Shown here: positions 8,756-17,625 of the stretch, in pieces
How positions within the stretch are numbered: the first letter of the stretch is position 1
Layout of the letters: every line of letters begins with the position of its first letter
NCBI RefSeq assembly: GCF_024699965.1
Contig: NZ_JAJOMZ010000004.1
Location: 1,858,001 to 1,922,000, forward strand
Reading direction: 5' to 3'
From: Flavobacterium sp. J372
GTDB taxonomy: Bacteria > Bacteroidota > Bacteroidia > Flavobacteriales > Flavobacteriaceae
Length of the DNA stretch: 64,000 nt
Program-made: the position numbers and the translations under genes
Notes under the pieces: model-generated
Told to the model about the DNA's origin: nothing
What the model saw: the letters and a program-made list of their open reading frames with translations, nothing else
Database searches by the model: none

Positions 8756-10156
8756 TTATTTTTTGTCGTAACCCAGAATTTTAAGAACTTCTTCAGCTTT
8801 TTGCATTTCCGAGAAAACCTCTGTTGCCAATATTCCGTTTTCATCACGGTCAATCAATATATGCTTGGGCTGCGGTATAAGGCAGTGGTGAAGCCCGCCG
8901 TAACCGCCAATGGTTTCCTGGTACGCGCCTGTATTAAAGAAGCCTATATACAGCGGTTTTTCTTTGTTGTACTTTGGCAGGTATATTGCGTTCATATTCT
9001 GCTCTGAGTTGTAGTAGTCATCACTGTCACAAGTCAGTCCGCCCAGAAGTACCCGCTCGTAGGAATCATTCCACCGGTTAATAGCCAGCATGATAAAGCG
9101 CTTATTGATAGCCCATGTATCGGGCAGGGTTGTAATGAAAGACGAGTCAATCATGTTCCACTTTTCCCTGTCATTCTGCTGTTTCTGGTAAAGCACCTGG
9201 TAGATAGCCCCGCCGCTTTCGCCAACTGTAAACGACCCGAATTCAGTAAAGATGTTTGGCACATCAACTTCGGCTTCATCACAGGCAATTTTTATCTGGT
9301 TGATGATCTCATCGATCATGTATTGATAATCATACTCAAACGCAAGCGAGTTTTTGATAGGGAAACCACCGCCAATATTAAGGCTGTCAAGCGTAGGGCA
9401 TTCTTTTTTAAGGCTCACATATACTTTAAGACACTTCAAAAGCTCATTCCAGTAGTATGACGTATCGCGGATACCAGTATTGATGAAGAAGTGAAGCATT
9501 TTCAGCTCCACATTCTTGTTCTCCTGAATCTGTTTCCTGTAAAAAGGCACTATGTTTTTATAACCTATGCCAAGCCTTGAAGTATAAAATTCAAACTTAG
9601 GCTCTTCTTCGGCAGCAATACGGATACCGATTTTAAACTTACCGTTTATCTGTTCCTGTAGCAGGTCAAGCTCTTCATAATTATCAATAATCGGCATTGT
9701 CCTGTTATACCCTTTGTTGATAAGGCGCGCAATGTTTTCAATATACTGTGCGCGCTTGAAACCGTTACATATTATGTAAGTGTTCTTGTTTATTTTGCCC
9801 GATTCCAAAAGCCTCTCAACAATGTCAATATCATAAGCTGCCGATGTCTCGATATGAATGTTGTTTTTGAATGCTTCATTCATAACATATTCAAAATGAG
9901 AGCTTTTTGTGCAATAGCAATAATAGTATTTGCCATCATACTTGTTTTTCTCCATCGCGTTCCTGAACCAGCTTTTGGCTTTACGGATGTTGTTGGAGAT
10001 TTGGGGCAGGTATGTAAACTTAAGTGGCGTACCGTACTGTTCTACCAGCTTCATAAGGTCTATATTATGAAACTGAAGGTTATCTTTATTTAGCGTGAAT
10101 TCTTCCTGAGGAAAATAAAAAGTCTGGTTTATTAAGTCGAAATATTTAGTATTCAT
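8756..10156 (-). CDS. speA: Arginine decarboxylase, fold type III PLP enzyme
   Basis: 466 residues. The N-terminal alpha/beta barrel carries the likely PLP lysine in C-Y-C-T-K-S-S-H near residue 84 and the phosphate-binding G-G-G-F-P near 270. The C-terminal beta domain has the catalytic-Cys motif L-T-C-D-S-D-D near 375. This family in Flavobacteria is annotated as arginine decarboxylase, making agmatine from arginine; ornithine or lysine specificity cannot be excluded from sequence. It precedes the deoxyhypusine synthase-like gene by 32 bp, suggesting a polyamine operon. No agmatinase gene lies between them. Confidence 0.75.
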   Translation of the reverse strand: MNTKYFDLINQTFYFPQEEFTLNKDNLQFHNIDLMKLVEQYGTPLKFTYLPQISNNIRKAKSWFRNAMEKNKYDGKYYYCYCTKSSHFEYVMNEAFKNNIHIETSAAYDIDIVERLLESGKINKNTYIICNGFKRAQYIENIARLINKGYNRTMPIIDNYEELDLLQEQINGKFKIGIRIAAEEEPKFEFYTSRLGIGYKNIVPFYRKQIQENKNVELKMLHFFINTGIRDTSYYWNELLKCLKVYVSLKKECPTLDSLNIGGGFPIKNSLAFEYDYQYMIDEIINQIKIACDEAEVDVPNIFTEFGSFTVGESGGAIYQVLYQKQQNDREKWNMIDSSFITTLPDTWAINKRFIMLAINRWNDSYERVLLGGLTCDSDDYYNSEQNMNAIYLPKYNKEKPLYIGFFNTGAYQETIGGYGGLHHCLIPQPKHILIDRDENGILATEVFSEMQKAEEVLKILGYDKK

Positions 10157-10212
10157 TATAAGGTTTAGATAAAGTTTTAATAAATAAGAAAAATCCTAAA
10201 TATCAGTCACTC

Positions 10213-10389
10213 TCAAACCCTAATGTTAGCATATACTATCTGCAGTTTTTCATGCGGTGCTGCATTGCCCGAAAATATATCTGAACCAACGAAAACGTTT
10301 GCACACAGGGCAATCAGCCGTCTCTGAGCCAAAGCCTTGTATTTGCTGATGTTTCCGCTTATAAAAGCCGTATCGGGATTTCTTTTCAT
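10213..10389 (-). CDS. Possible small protein, 58 residues
   Basis: An open frame M-K-R-N-P-D-T-A-F-I ... Y-A-N-I-R-V in the 290-bp gap between speA and aroB. A TACATTTG sequence matching the TAnnTTTG box sits 5 bp before the ATG on the minus strand, which would give a nearly leaderless message. No family recognised; it could be a chance frame. Confidence 0.3.
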   Translation of the reverse strand: MKRNPDTAFISGNISKYKALAQRRLIALCANVFVGSDIFSGNAAPHEKLQIVYANIRV

Positions 10390-10446
10390 CTGGGCAAATG
10401 TAAAAAAATATGTAACTTATATAAAAAGATTTATCTTAAAAAATTG

Positions 10447-11513
10447 TTACCCGCTGTAGTCTTCAAAAGCCCTGTAAATCAAAGCGTTTTCTGCCTGCTG
10501 TTTTATTTTGGCCGAACCTATGCTTTCCGGCAGCACAAAATTTATCCGTCCAAAAGCGTTTTTCTTATCGTGAACCAGCAGGGAAATGATGTTTTCTACA
10601 TCAGATGGGCTGATTACAACCTTTGGAAAAATTGAAGAAACCACTTCTTTAATTTCGCGGTACTCTTCAATACCTAAAAGTCCTTTTTCATGCGCAATGC
10701 ACGATTCAATTATTATGCCAACAGCCACAGCTTCACCATGTAAAAGCGTCTGTTTTTCAACGTTTCCTAAAAAGTAAGATTCTACTGCATGGCCAATAGT
10801 ATGGCCGAAATTCAGCAGCATACGCTCATCCAGCTCTTTAGGGTCGGCAAGTACAATTTCGTTCTTAATTTCAACCGAACGATGTATAAAAGCTGCAAGG
10901 TCATCGGTCGTAAGGCCCGAAAGGTCTGTAAAATTATTCCAGTAACTTCTGTCAGCAATGATACCGTGTTTCAGCATTTCTGCCAGGCCAGATCGCATTT
11001 CTTCCTGTGCCAGCGTTTCAAGGAAACCTATATCAATAATGACAGCTTTGGGCGTGCTGAAAACCCCTATGTAATTTTTCAGGTTGTCAAGGTCGACTCC
11101 TGTTTTTCCGCCAACAGACGCATCAACCATAGCAAGGAGCGAAGTAGGTACATTAATATAATCAATCCCCCTCATAAAAGTAGAGGCTATAAAAGCGCCA
11201 AGGTCTGTAACCATCCCGCCGCCGAGGTTTATCATTATACTCTTACGGTCGGCTCCAAGTTCGGCGAGCGCACTCCAAACACCTGTGCAGGTTTCAATAT
11301 TTTTATTGGCTTCTCCGGGCTCAATTTCTATAATCTCGATTCCTGTTTCTGTAGCCAGTTGTTGCAAAAACTGAGGCAGGCAATATTGTGCCGTATTAGT
11401 ATCGGCTAGGATGAAGACTTTAGAGTAGGCGCCCGGTTGCAGCATTTCATGAAGATAGTTATACCCGTCTTCATTAAAAAAACACTGTATCCGGCTGATT
11501 GTAGGGGCTGCAT
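10447..11513 (-). CDS. aroB: 3-dehydroquinate synthase, frameshifted near the start
   Basis: Second step of the shikimate pathway (DAHP to 3-dehydroquinate). NAD and substrate motifs are clear: P-G-E-A-N-K, G-G-G-M-V-T-D-L-G, P-T-S-L-L-A-M-V-D-A-S-V-G-G-K-T-G. The metal ligands sit in L-A-E-M-L-K-H-G, F-G-H-T-I-G-H and L-H-G-E-A-V. An ATG at 11445 gives 332 residues, but the conserved beginning (Y-S-V-F-F-N-E-D-G-Y) continues upstream in another frame to an ATG at 11513. The two join if the A run at 11476-11482 gains one base, giving about 355 residues, the usual flavobacterial length. Confidence 0.88.
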
Positions 11514-11574
11514 CTGTATATTTAAATAATCAGCAAAATAAACCAATTTGTACCAGTATTTATTGTTCAGTCTT

Positions 11575-11582
11575 TATATTTG
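11575..11582 (+). promoter_or_regulatory. TAnnTTTG promoter box before proline dehydrogenase
   Basis: TATATTTG ends 18 bp before the ATG at 11601. A possible -33 TTG lies at 11548-11550, slightly far. Confidence 0.5.
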
Positions 11583-11600
11583 CACAAATTTTTTTATCAA

Positions 11601-12770
11601 ATGGAGAAGATCTTCAACAACACCGCTGATGCTTTTGCGCTAAAGAGCGATACCGAGCTTGAAAGGGCATATTTTCTTTTCAAAATGATTGCCTCTCAGC
11701 CATTGGTAAGGATTGGTACGGCGGTTACGAATTTTGCGCTAAAGATGCACCTGCCTGTTGAAGGGCTTATCCGTGCCACGGTTTTTGACCATTTTTGCGG
11801 CGGGACTACTGAAGAAGACTGCCTGCCGGTTGTTGATAAGATGTATACTAAGGGCGTTTCATCCGTGCTTGACTATTCTGTTGAAGCAAAAGAGGAAGAG
11901 TCTGAATTTGACAAAGCCCTTGAAAAGACTTTAAAGACCATTGTGTTTGCTAAAGAGCGCGATGCTATACCTTTTGCAGTATTTAAGCCTACAGGTTTCG
12001 GAAGATTTGACCTTTGGGTGAAACTGGGTAAAGGCGAACCATTTACTGTTGAAGAAGCCAATGAATGGAAAAGGGTGGTAGAACGTTTTGAAACAGTTTG
12101 TAAAGAAGCCCACGCCAATGATGTAGCCTTGCTCATTGATGCTGAAGAAAGCTGGATGCAGGATGCTGCCGATGACCTGGTAGCCGAAATGATGCGGAAG
12201 TATAATAAAGAAAAGGCAATAGTTTTTAATACATTGCAGATGTATCGTTGGGACAGGCTGGATTACCTGAAGAAACTTCATAAACAGGCAAAAGAAGAAG
12301 GCTTTTTTATTGGAATGAAGGTTGTGCGGGGCGCTTATATGGAAAAGGAGAATAACAGGGCGGAAGAGATGGGTTACGTTTCGCCAATATGCATATCAAA
12401 AGAGGCTACAGATATAAACTATGATGACTGTATTGCTTATATGGTTGAAAATATTGATACTATGGCAATTTTTGCCGGCACACATAATGAAGAAAGCTCA
12501 TATAAACTAATGCAGCTGATGCAACAAAAAGGTATAGCAAAAAATGATGAACGTGTTTGGTTTGGGCAGCTTTACGGCATGAGTGATAACATCAGCTTTA
12601 ACCTTGCAGCTAATGGGTACAATGTAGCGAAATACCTGCCATTCGGCCCTGTGCGCGATGTGATGCCATACCTTATCCGCAGGGCTGAAGAAAATACATC
12701 TGTAGCTGGGCAGACAAGCCGTGAACTGAACCTGATTAGCGCTGAACGCAAACGCAGGAAATTAAATTAA
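11601..12770 (+). CDS. Proline dehydrogenase
   Basis: About 389 residues. FAD-dependent oxidation of proline to pyrroline-5-carboxylate. Barrel motifs in order: F-N-T-L-Q-M-Y-R-W-D, G-M-K-V-V-R-G-A-Y-M near 250, F-A-G-T-H-N-E-E-S near 300, Y-G-M-S-D-N-I-S-F, and the signature L-I-R-R-A-E-E-N-T-S near the end, whose paired Arg bind the proline carboxylate. It is a stand-alone PRODH without the P5C dehydrogenase domain of PutA. The ATG at 11601 is preferred over one 21 bp upstream because it begins the conserved M-E-K-I-F-N-N-T. Confidence 0.88.
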   Translation: MEKIFNNTADAFALKSDTELERAYFLFKMIASQPLVRIGTAVTNFALKMHLPVEGLIRATVFDHFCGGTTEEDCLPVVDKMYTKGVSSVLDYSVEAKEEESEFDKALEKTLKTIVFAKERDAIPFAVFKPTGFGRFDLWVKLGKGEPFTVEEANEWKRVVERFETVCKEAHANDVALLIDAEESWMQDAADDLVAEMMRKYNKEKAIVFNTLQMYRWDRLDYLKKLHKQAKEEGFFIGMKVVRGAYMEKENNRAEEMGYVSPICISKEATDINYDDCIAYMVENIDTMAIFAGTHNEESSYKLMQLMQQKGIAKNDERVWFGQLYGMSDNISFNLAANGYNVAKYLPFGPVRDVMPYLIRRAEENTSVAGQTSRELNLISAERKRRKLN

Positions 12771-12775
12771 GACAT

Positions 12776-13159
12776 ATGAAGTTTGTACATAGATTAGGAT
12801 ATTATCTCATAGGGCTGTTAGTAGGCATATTATTTTTGTTCTTTTTTTTCAAGAACAAACGCACAGAATTTTGCTATATGCCTAATTGCCGTGTGCTAAA
12901 AAACATTCGCAGTAAGCCTTTAACCTTTTCAAAAGAAGTAAAGGCTAAGTTTGATGCAAAAACTTATGTGCTTGATGATGTGAAACATTCAACCGAAAAT
13001 GGTAATGTCGATTTCAGCAAAAGCAACAAAGTGTATGAAGGCGGAGGTAAAATTTATGTAATAGAAGGGCAAAGCGTTAAGGGTGAGGATATTGTTGTAG
13101 AAGTGGTCAACTTTGATGAAAAGGTATTATTGCTCGACATCAAAAAAGCCGAAAAATAA
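12776..13159 (+). CDS. DUF4258 domain protein
   Basis: 127 residues: an N-terminal membrane helix (L-I-G-L-L-V-G-I-L-F-L-F-F-F-F), then F-C-Y-M-P-N-C-R-V-L with two Cys and a small beta domain ending in V-V-N-F-D-E-K-V-L-L-L-D-I. This matches the flavobacterial DUF4258 proteins. It follows proline dehydrogenase by 5 bp, so probably the same operon. Function unknown. Confidence 0.7.
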   Translation: MKFVHRLGYYLIGLLVGILFLFFFFKNKRTEFCYMPNCRVLKNIRSKPLTFSKEVKAKFDAKTYVLDDVKHSTENGNVDFSKSNKVYEGGGKIYVIEGQSVKGEDIVVEVVNFDEKVLLLDIKKAEK

Positions 13160-13171
13160 TAAGTAAAACGC

Positions 13172-13201
13172 TTGCAATAATCGATAACAGGCGTATATTT
13201 G
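13172..13201 (+). promoter_or_regulatory. Promoter of tRNA-Val (TTG-N19-TAnnTTTG)
   Basis: TTG at 13172-13174 and TATATTTG at 13194-13201 with a 19-bp spacer, an exact match to the Bacteroidetes promoter consensus, 12 bp before the tRNA. Confidence 0.75.
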
Positions 13202-13213
13202 CACTCACAATTC

Positions 13214-13292
13214 GGGCGATTAGCTCAGCTGGTTCAGAGCACCTCGTTTACACCGAGGGGGTCGGGGGGTTCGAACCCCTCATCGCCCACCA
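13214..13292 (+). tRNA. tRNA-Val (anticodon TAC), CCA encoded
   Basis: Acceptor stem GGGCGAT/ATCGCCC, anticodon stem CCTCG/CGAGG around loop TTTACAC (anticodon TAC), and TTCGAAC loop. The G runs around the variable loop give one base more than expected, perhaps another homopolymer error. Its 3' end is the attachment site of the genomic island that follows. Confidence 0.92.
13269..13292 (+). repeat. attL: 3' end of tRNA-Val
   Basis: Left copy of the direct repeat ending CCCTCATCGCCCACCA; the right copy at 55009-55032 differs at two of 24 positions. Confidence 0.88.
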
Positions 13293-13334
13293 CAATTCAG
13301 CTTTATATCATTATAAAGTACATTAAAACAATGA

Positions 13335-13367
13335 AAACCTGCAAATTACGGTTTGCAGGTTTTTTAT
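13335..13367 (+). terminator. Terminator after tRNA-Val
   Basis: Stem AACCTGCAAA/TTTGCAGGTT with a short loop, followed by TTTTT. It lies just inside the island. Confidence 0.8.
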
Positions 13368-13410
13368 TTTCATCCCTGCACCATCAAAATTTTCAAAATC
13401 CACAAACTTT

Positions 13411-13456
13411 TTGTGGCAAATCTGTGGCAATTTCAAATTCAAAAAAAAATTGCCAT
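13411..13456. promoter_or_regulatory. Putative integrase arm-type sites, left end
   Basis: TTGTGGCAAA at 13411, TGTGGCAATTTC at 13423, AAATTCAAAAAA at 13435 and the inverted ATTGCCAT at 13449. The same words occur near the right end (54937-54979), as expected for arm sites of a tyrosine integrase. Confidence 0.55.
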
Positions 13457-13560
13457 AAAAATAGGTTTAAGTTTTTGATTATCAACCATTAAAGCTGCTT
13501 AACGACTTGATTTGAAAGCACTATAATTCGACATTTATTAATTTTTAAAACGTTGAATTT

Positions 13561-14915
13561 ATGTTAGAGAACAGTTTCGGAATTACCTTCTTCTTGAAGA
13601 GTTCCACAAAAGCCACAAAAGAAAGGTATGTTTACCTGAGAATTACAGTAGATGGTATACCCAAAGAAACATCTACCAAGCGCAAATGGGAAGTTGACCG
13701 CTGGAGTCAAAGGACGGAACGCGCTACCGGAAGCAGAGAAGATGCGAAAGTTTTAAACTTTTTCCTTGATGCACTGCATATGAAAATCCAGCAGTTCAAA
13801 AGTGAACTTATGTTAGCCGGGCATCCAATTACAACTCAAAAGATCATGGATTTTGTAATGGGAAAGAATGTCTCAAAAGCAAAGGTTGTCCAGGAGTTAC
13901 AAAAACATAATGATGAACTTTTAGCTTTAGTCGAAAAGGGCGAATACGCCATAGGTAGACACGTCCGTTTCGAGATAGCCAAAAAGCACCTTAAGGAATA
14001 CCTCCGCTTTAAGTACAGTGTGGAGGATATGGATTTCCGTGAACTCAACTTTGAGTTTGTAAAGGATTATGAGTTTTACCTGAAGACAGTTAAGAACATC
14101 AGCCACAACACGGCGGTAAAGTACATTACTAACTTTAAGAAAATTGTACTGCTTGCCATTGACAAAGAAATCATAACCGCTGACCGTTTAAGCGTTTTAA
14201 GGCAAAGAAAGTCAAAGTTCCTAAAAAGCCATTAAGTTCCTATGAACTTGCCCAACTGGAAAACCATACCTTTTCCACTCCACGCCTTTCTACTGTGCGG
14301 GATATATTCGTCTTCAAATTCTACACCGGGCTGGCCTATATTGATGCTTTTAACTTGAAGAAGTCGGATATTAAGTTTGGCATTGACGGCGAAATGTGGA
14401 TCATTACTGAACGGCAGAAAACAGGCAGTAATATTAATATTCCACTCTTACCGAAAGCCAAAGCGATTATGGAACGCTACAAAGACCATAAGCTTTGCCT
14501 GGAGCGTAATTCTGTATTGCCTGTTACCTCCAATCAAAAGATGAACGCCTACCTGAAGGAAATAGCTGACCTGTGCGGCATTGAAAGCACATTAAATACA
14601 CATAAAGCCAGGCGTACTTTCGGAAGTACAGTGACGCTAAATAATGATGTACCAATCCATGTAGTTAAAGAAATGCTCGGCCATCAATCGGTAAAGCAGA
14701 CCGAAGAGTATGCTATTACTGAGCAGAAGTCTATCGGAAAGGAAATGAAGCAATTGCAGGAGAGGCTGGGCAACGCTGAAAGTAATTTTTCGCTTGATGA
14801 CACAAGAGCAATTATTTCAAAGATGGAAGAAGAAATTAGAGAGCTAAAAGCCAGGCTTGATATGACGGGGAAGGAAAAGCCTGAAGGCAATGGTGTTCTC
14901 CGAATATGCAGATAA
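13561..14915 (+). CDS. int: Tyrosine-type site-specific integrase of the island, frameshifted
   Basis: About 450 residues in two open frames that join if the CC at 14184-14185 gains one C. The first part holds an Arm-DNA-binding domain (Y-V-Y-L-R-I-T-V-D-G) and a SAM-like core-binding domain. The second has the catalytic domain with T-H-K-A-R-R-T-F (His-x-x-Arg), M-L-G-H-Q-S and the nucleophile Tyr in T-E-E-Y-A. The first catalytic Arg position reads T-G-L-A-Y-I-D, with Ala, as in many Bacteroidetes integrases; CTnDOT IntDOT likewise lacks this Arg. It lies 270 bp from the tRNA att site, reads away from it, and probably drives integration and excision. Confidence 0.85.
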
Positions 14916-14974
14916 TTAATTGTCGCCCCAGTGCGGCTACAATTGCAACATAAGCAAAAAGAAATTTTCAAACA

Positions 14975-15007
14975 TGTTACCAATTTGGTAACAATTTAAT
15001 ATATTTG
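14975..15007 (+). promoter_or_regulatory. higBA promoter with palindromic operator
   Basis: A perfect palindrome with 7-bp arms TGTTACC/GGTAACA (14975-14993) is followed by a TATATTTG promoter box (15000-15007), only 2 bp before the ATG of the toxin gene. The palindrome overlaps the expected -33 region, so binding by the HTH antitoxin would block transcription. Confidence 0.6.
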
Positions 15008-15009
15008 CA

Positions 15010-15326
15010 ATGAGAATAATTGCTGTAAAAACCTTAAAGGACTATTGGGAGCAATTTCCGGATTCAGAGAGACCACTTCAACACTGGTATAAAGAAGTCA
15101 CTGCTGCCGAGTGGAGCAGTCCAAACAACTAAAAAGCCAGTTTGGTAATGCCTCAGTCGTGACAAGCAAGCGTGTTGTTTTTAATATTCATGGCAACACC
15201 TACCGGCTGATAGTGGATATCGAGTACCGACTGAAGATAGTATTTATAGTCTGGCTGGGGACACATAAGGAGTACGATAAGATTAACGCAAAAGAGATTA
15301 GCTATGTTAAGACTGATAAAAAATGA
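15010..15326 (+). CDS. higB: HigB-type mRNA interferase toxin, frameshifted
   Basis: About 105 residues. The start M-R-I-I-A-V-K-T-L-K-D-Y-W and W-Y-K-E-V-T-A-A-E-W continue in another frame as L-K-S-Q-F-G-N-A-S-V-V and F-I-V-W-L-G-T-H-K-E-Y-D-K-I. This is the full HigB family (PF09907), ribosome-dependent mRNA endonucleases. One base (a C near 15129) is missing. It overlaps the antitoxin gene by 23 bp, and toxin-first order is typical of higBA. Confidence 0.85.
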
Positions 15327-15663
15327 TACGCAATATGGAGATACACTTGTGCGCATTTATGAACTGATGCAAATGGACTTACAGCCTGATACACCGGAGT
15401 CCGATGAACTGGAAATCCTCTCAATGCTAGTTAAGAAGTATGAAGATGAACATTATCCCGTTCCTGAGCCAACCCCACTGGAAGCTATTAAATATCGGAT
15501 GGAACAACTAAATATTACGGACGCAGAACTTTCAGAAATATTAGGCGCTCGTTCACGTAAATCCGAAATCTTGTCCGGTAAAAGAAAGCTTAGCCTTTCC
15601 ATGATACGTGCTTTAAAACAACGACTCAATATATCTGCGGATATATTGATACAATTATACTAG
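15304..15663 (+). CDS. higA: HigA-type HTH antitoxin
   Basis: 119 residues. The N-terminal half is acidic and contacts the toxin in known members; the C-terminal half is an XRE helix-turn-helix (L-N-I-T-D-A-E-L-S-E-I-L-G then K-S-E-I-L-S-G-K-R-K-L-S). It neutralises HigB and probably binds the palindrome at 14975-14993 to autoregulate. The start lies inside the toxin gene, so translation is probably coupled. Confidence 0.85.
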   Translation: MLRLIKNDTQYGDTLVRIYELMQMDLQPDTPESDELEILSMLVKKYEDEHYPVPEPTPLEAIKYRMEQLNITDAELSEILGARSRKSEILSGKRKLSLSMIRALKQRLNISADILIQLY

Positions 15664-15812
15664 AGGTATCTTTAATTCGACTATAGTCCGAAGAGCACTA
15701 TTTAAAGGTTCTTCCCTAAAAAGACGATGATATATACCTTATGCGTACATAAAACAATTTCAGTTAAAAGTTATTCTGTATTTTTAGAGAATAACAAAAG
15801 AAGTAAATAAAA

Positions 15813-17625
15813 ATGACTACAACCGATATAGTAAATCCTAGATTAAAGTCTATCGCAGAATTTCTAGATGGCGAACACCATTTTATTATCCCATCATATC
15901 AACGGGGATACAGATGGGAAGAACGACAAATTGAAGATTTATTAAATGATATTTATGAGTTTCAAGAAGATATAAAGAAGAAAACGGATAATAAAATCGG
16001 AGAGTTTTATTGTTTGCAACCAATTGTAGTTTTAAAAAATGGAAATAATAAGTGGGAAGTTATTGACGGACAACAAAGATTAACCACCATTTATATTTTA
16101 TTATCTTCAATAAAGGATGCATTAAAGCTTCTTAAATTACCATCGAATCTTTTTACGTTAGAATATGAAACGAGAGAAAAGAAGATTTTAGTAGTAAAGA
16201 GTTTCTCGAAAATATTACTTCTGTCACTGCTGTTGACAAAACAAATATAGATTTTTATCGCATGAGCGACGCTTTTATAATAATAAAAAAATGGTTGGAG
16301 AATGAAAATCTAAATCTTGGAGATTTTTGTAATACACTTTTAAAAACTGATTTTGATGACTTTTTCGACAGGGCAAATAATGTAAGGTTCATTTGGTACG
16401 AAATTGATCCAGATGGCGACGCACCAAATGTTGCTTTCGCTAAATATAATCAGGGTAAGATAGATTTGACCAATGGAGAGCTGATTAAAGCAATCTTTTA
16501 TCTTTCAGACACTTCAATGAATGAACGGGAAAAGAAAAAATATCAGCTAAAAATAGGGTATGAATGGGATAGTATTGAAAGTACATTACAGAAAAAGATT
16601 TCTGGAAATTTATTAATCCAAATAAAACGTATGTAAATCACATAGAATTTATCTTCGAATTAGTTGCCGATAAATATGCTAATAATACAAGCTTAAAGTT
16701 GAATAAAAGTGTTGATACGTTGTGGTCTTTTTACGTTTTTAACGAGTTGATTACTAATGATACTAGAATTTTTAATGACAAATATGAAAACACAAGGGAT
16801 TTTTTATGGGATCAGGTAAAAATATATTATAGAACCTTTGTAGAGTGGTATAATGATAATACTTATTATCACATTATAGGATTTTTGTTGCAAGTTGATA
16901 AAAATATTGAAAGTATTAAAAAGCTTACTGAAAATCATCCAAAAAACATATTGGAAAGAGAACTCCAAATACTCATTCAGAATCATTTCGGTGAAATAGA
17001 TTTAGAGCAAATTGGTTACGACTTTGATTATAAAAAAGCAAAAGAATTACTCTTGCTATTCAATATCGTTACAACTATGAATAGTAGATATAACCGTTTT
17101 GCGTTTGATGTTTTTGCAAATCAAAACTGGAGTTTAGAACATATTCATGCACAACAATCAGAAGAATTGAAAACTGACAAACAAAAAAGACATTTACTTA
17201 ATGAACAAAAAAAGTATTTCTCATATCATAATAAGAGCGAATTACTTGATGAAATTGAGCAGTTATTAGCTATGTCGAAAATCGAGCAGGATAGATTTGA
17301 TATCGTTCAAAATAAAGTTTTTAATGAATATTCAGATTCCGCTACAACACATTCCATTAAGAATTTAGCATTATTAGCAGTTCCAGATAATTCATGCCTT
17401 AATAATAATATCTTCCCCATTAAGAGGGATTTAATTAAAAGTCTAGATGAAAAAGGATCGTTTATTCCAATATGTACTAAAAATGTATTTTTAAAATATT
17501 ACTCGAAGGATGTTGAGCAAAATGTAAAGTGGGATAAGGATGATATGAAATCGTATCTTGAAGAAATAAAAATAGTATTAAAGAAGTACATAAAAATAAA
17601 AGAGAATGAGTACGAAGCAATATAG
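15813..17625 (+). CDS. DUF262/DUF1524 (GmrSD-like) protein, two frameshifts
   Basis: About 604 residues in three open frames, joined by adding one A at 16177-16180 and one at 16592-16596. The N-terminal DUF262 domain has [10 protein letters not shown] and the nucleotide-binding motif [10 protein letters not shown] near residue 90. The C-terminal half has L-E-H-I-H-A-Q, the His-x-His of the DUF1524 HNH-type nuclease. This is the GmrS + GmrD arrangement of type IV restriction and of SspE. It overlaps the next DUF262 gene by 20 bp, so the two are probably one system. Confidence 0.78.
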
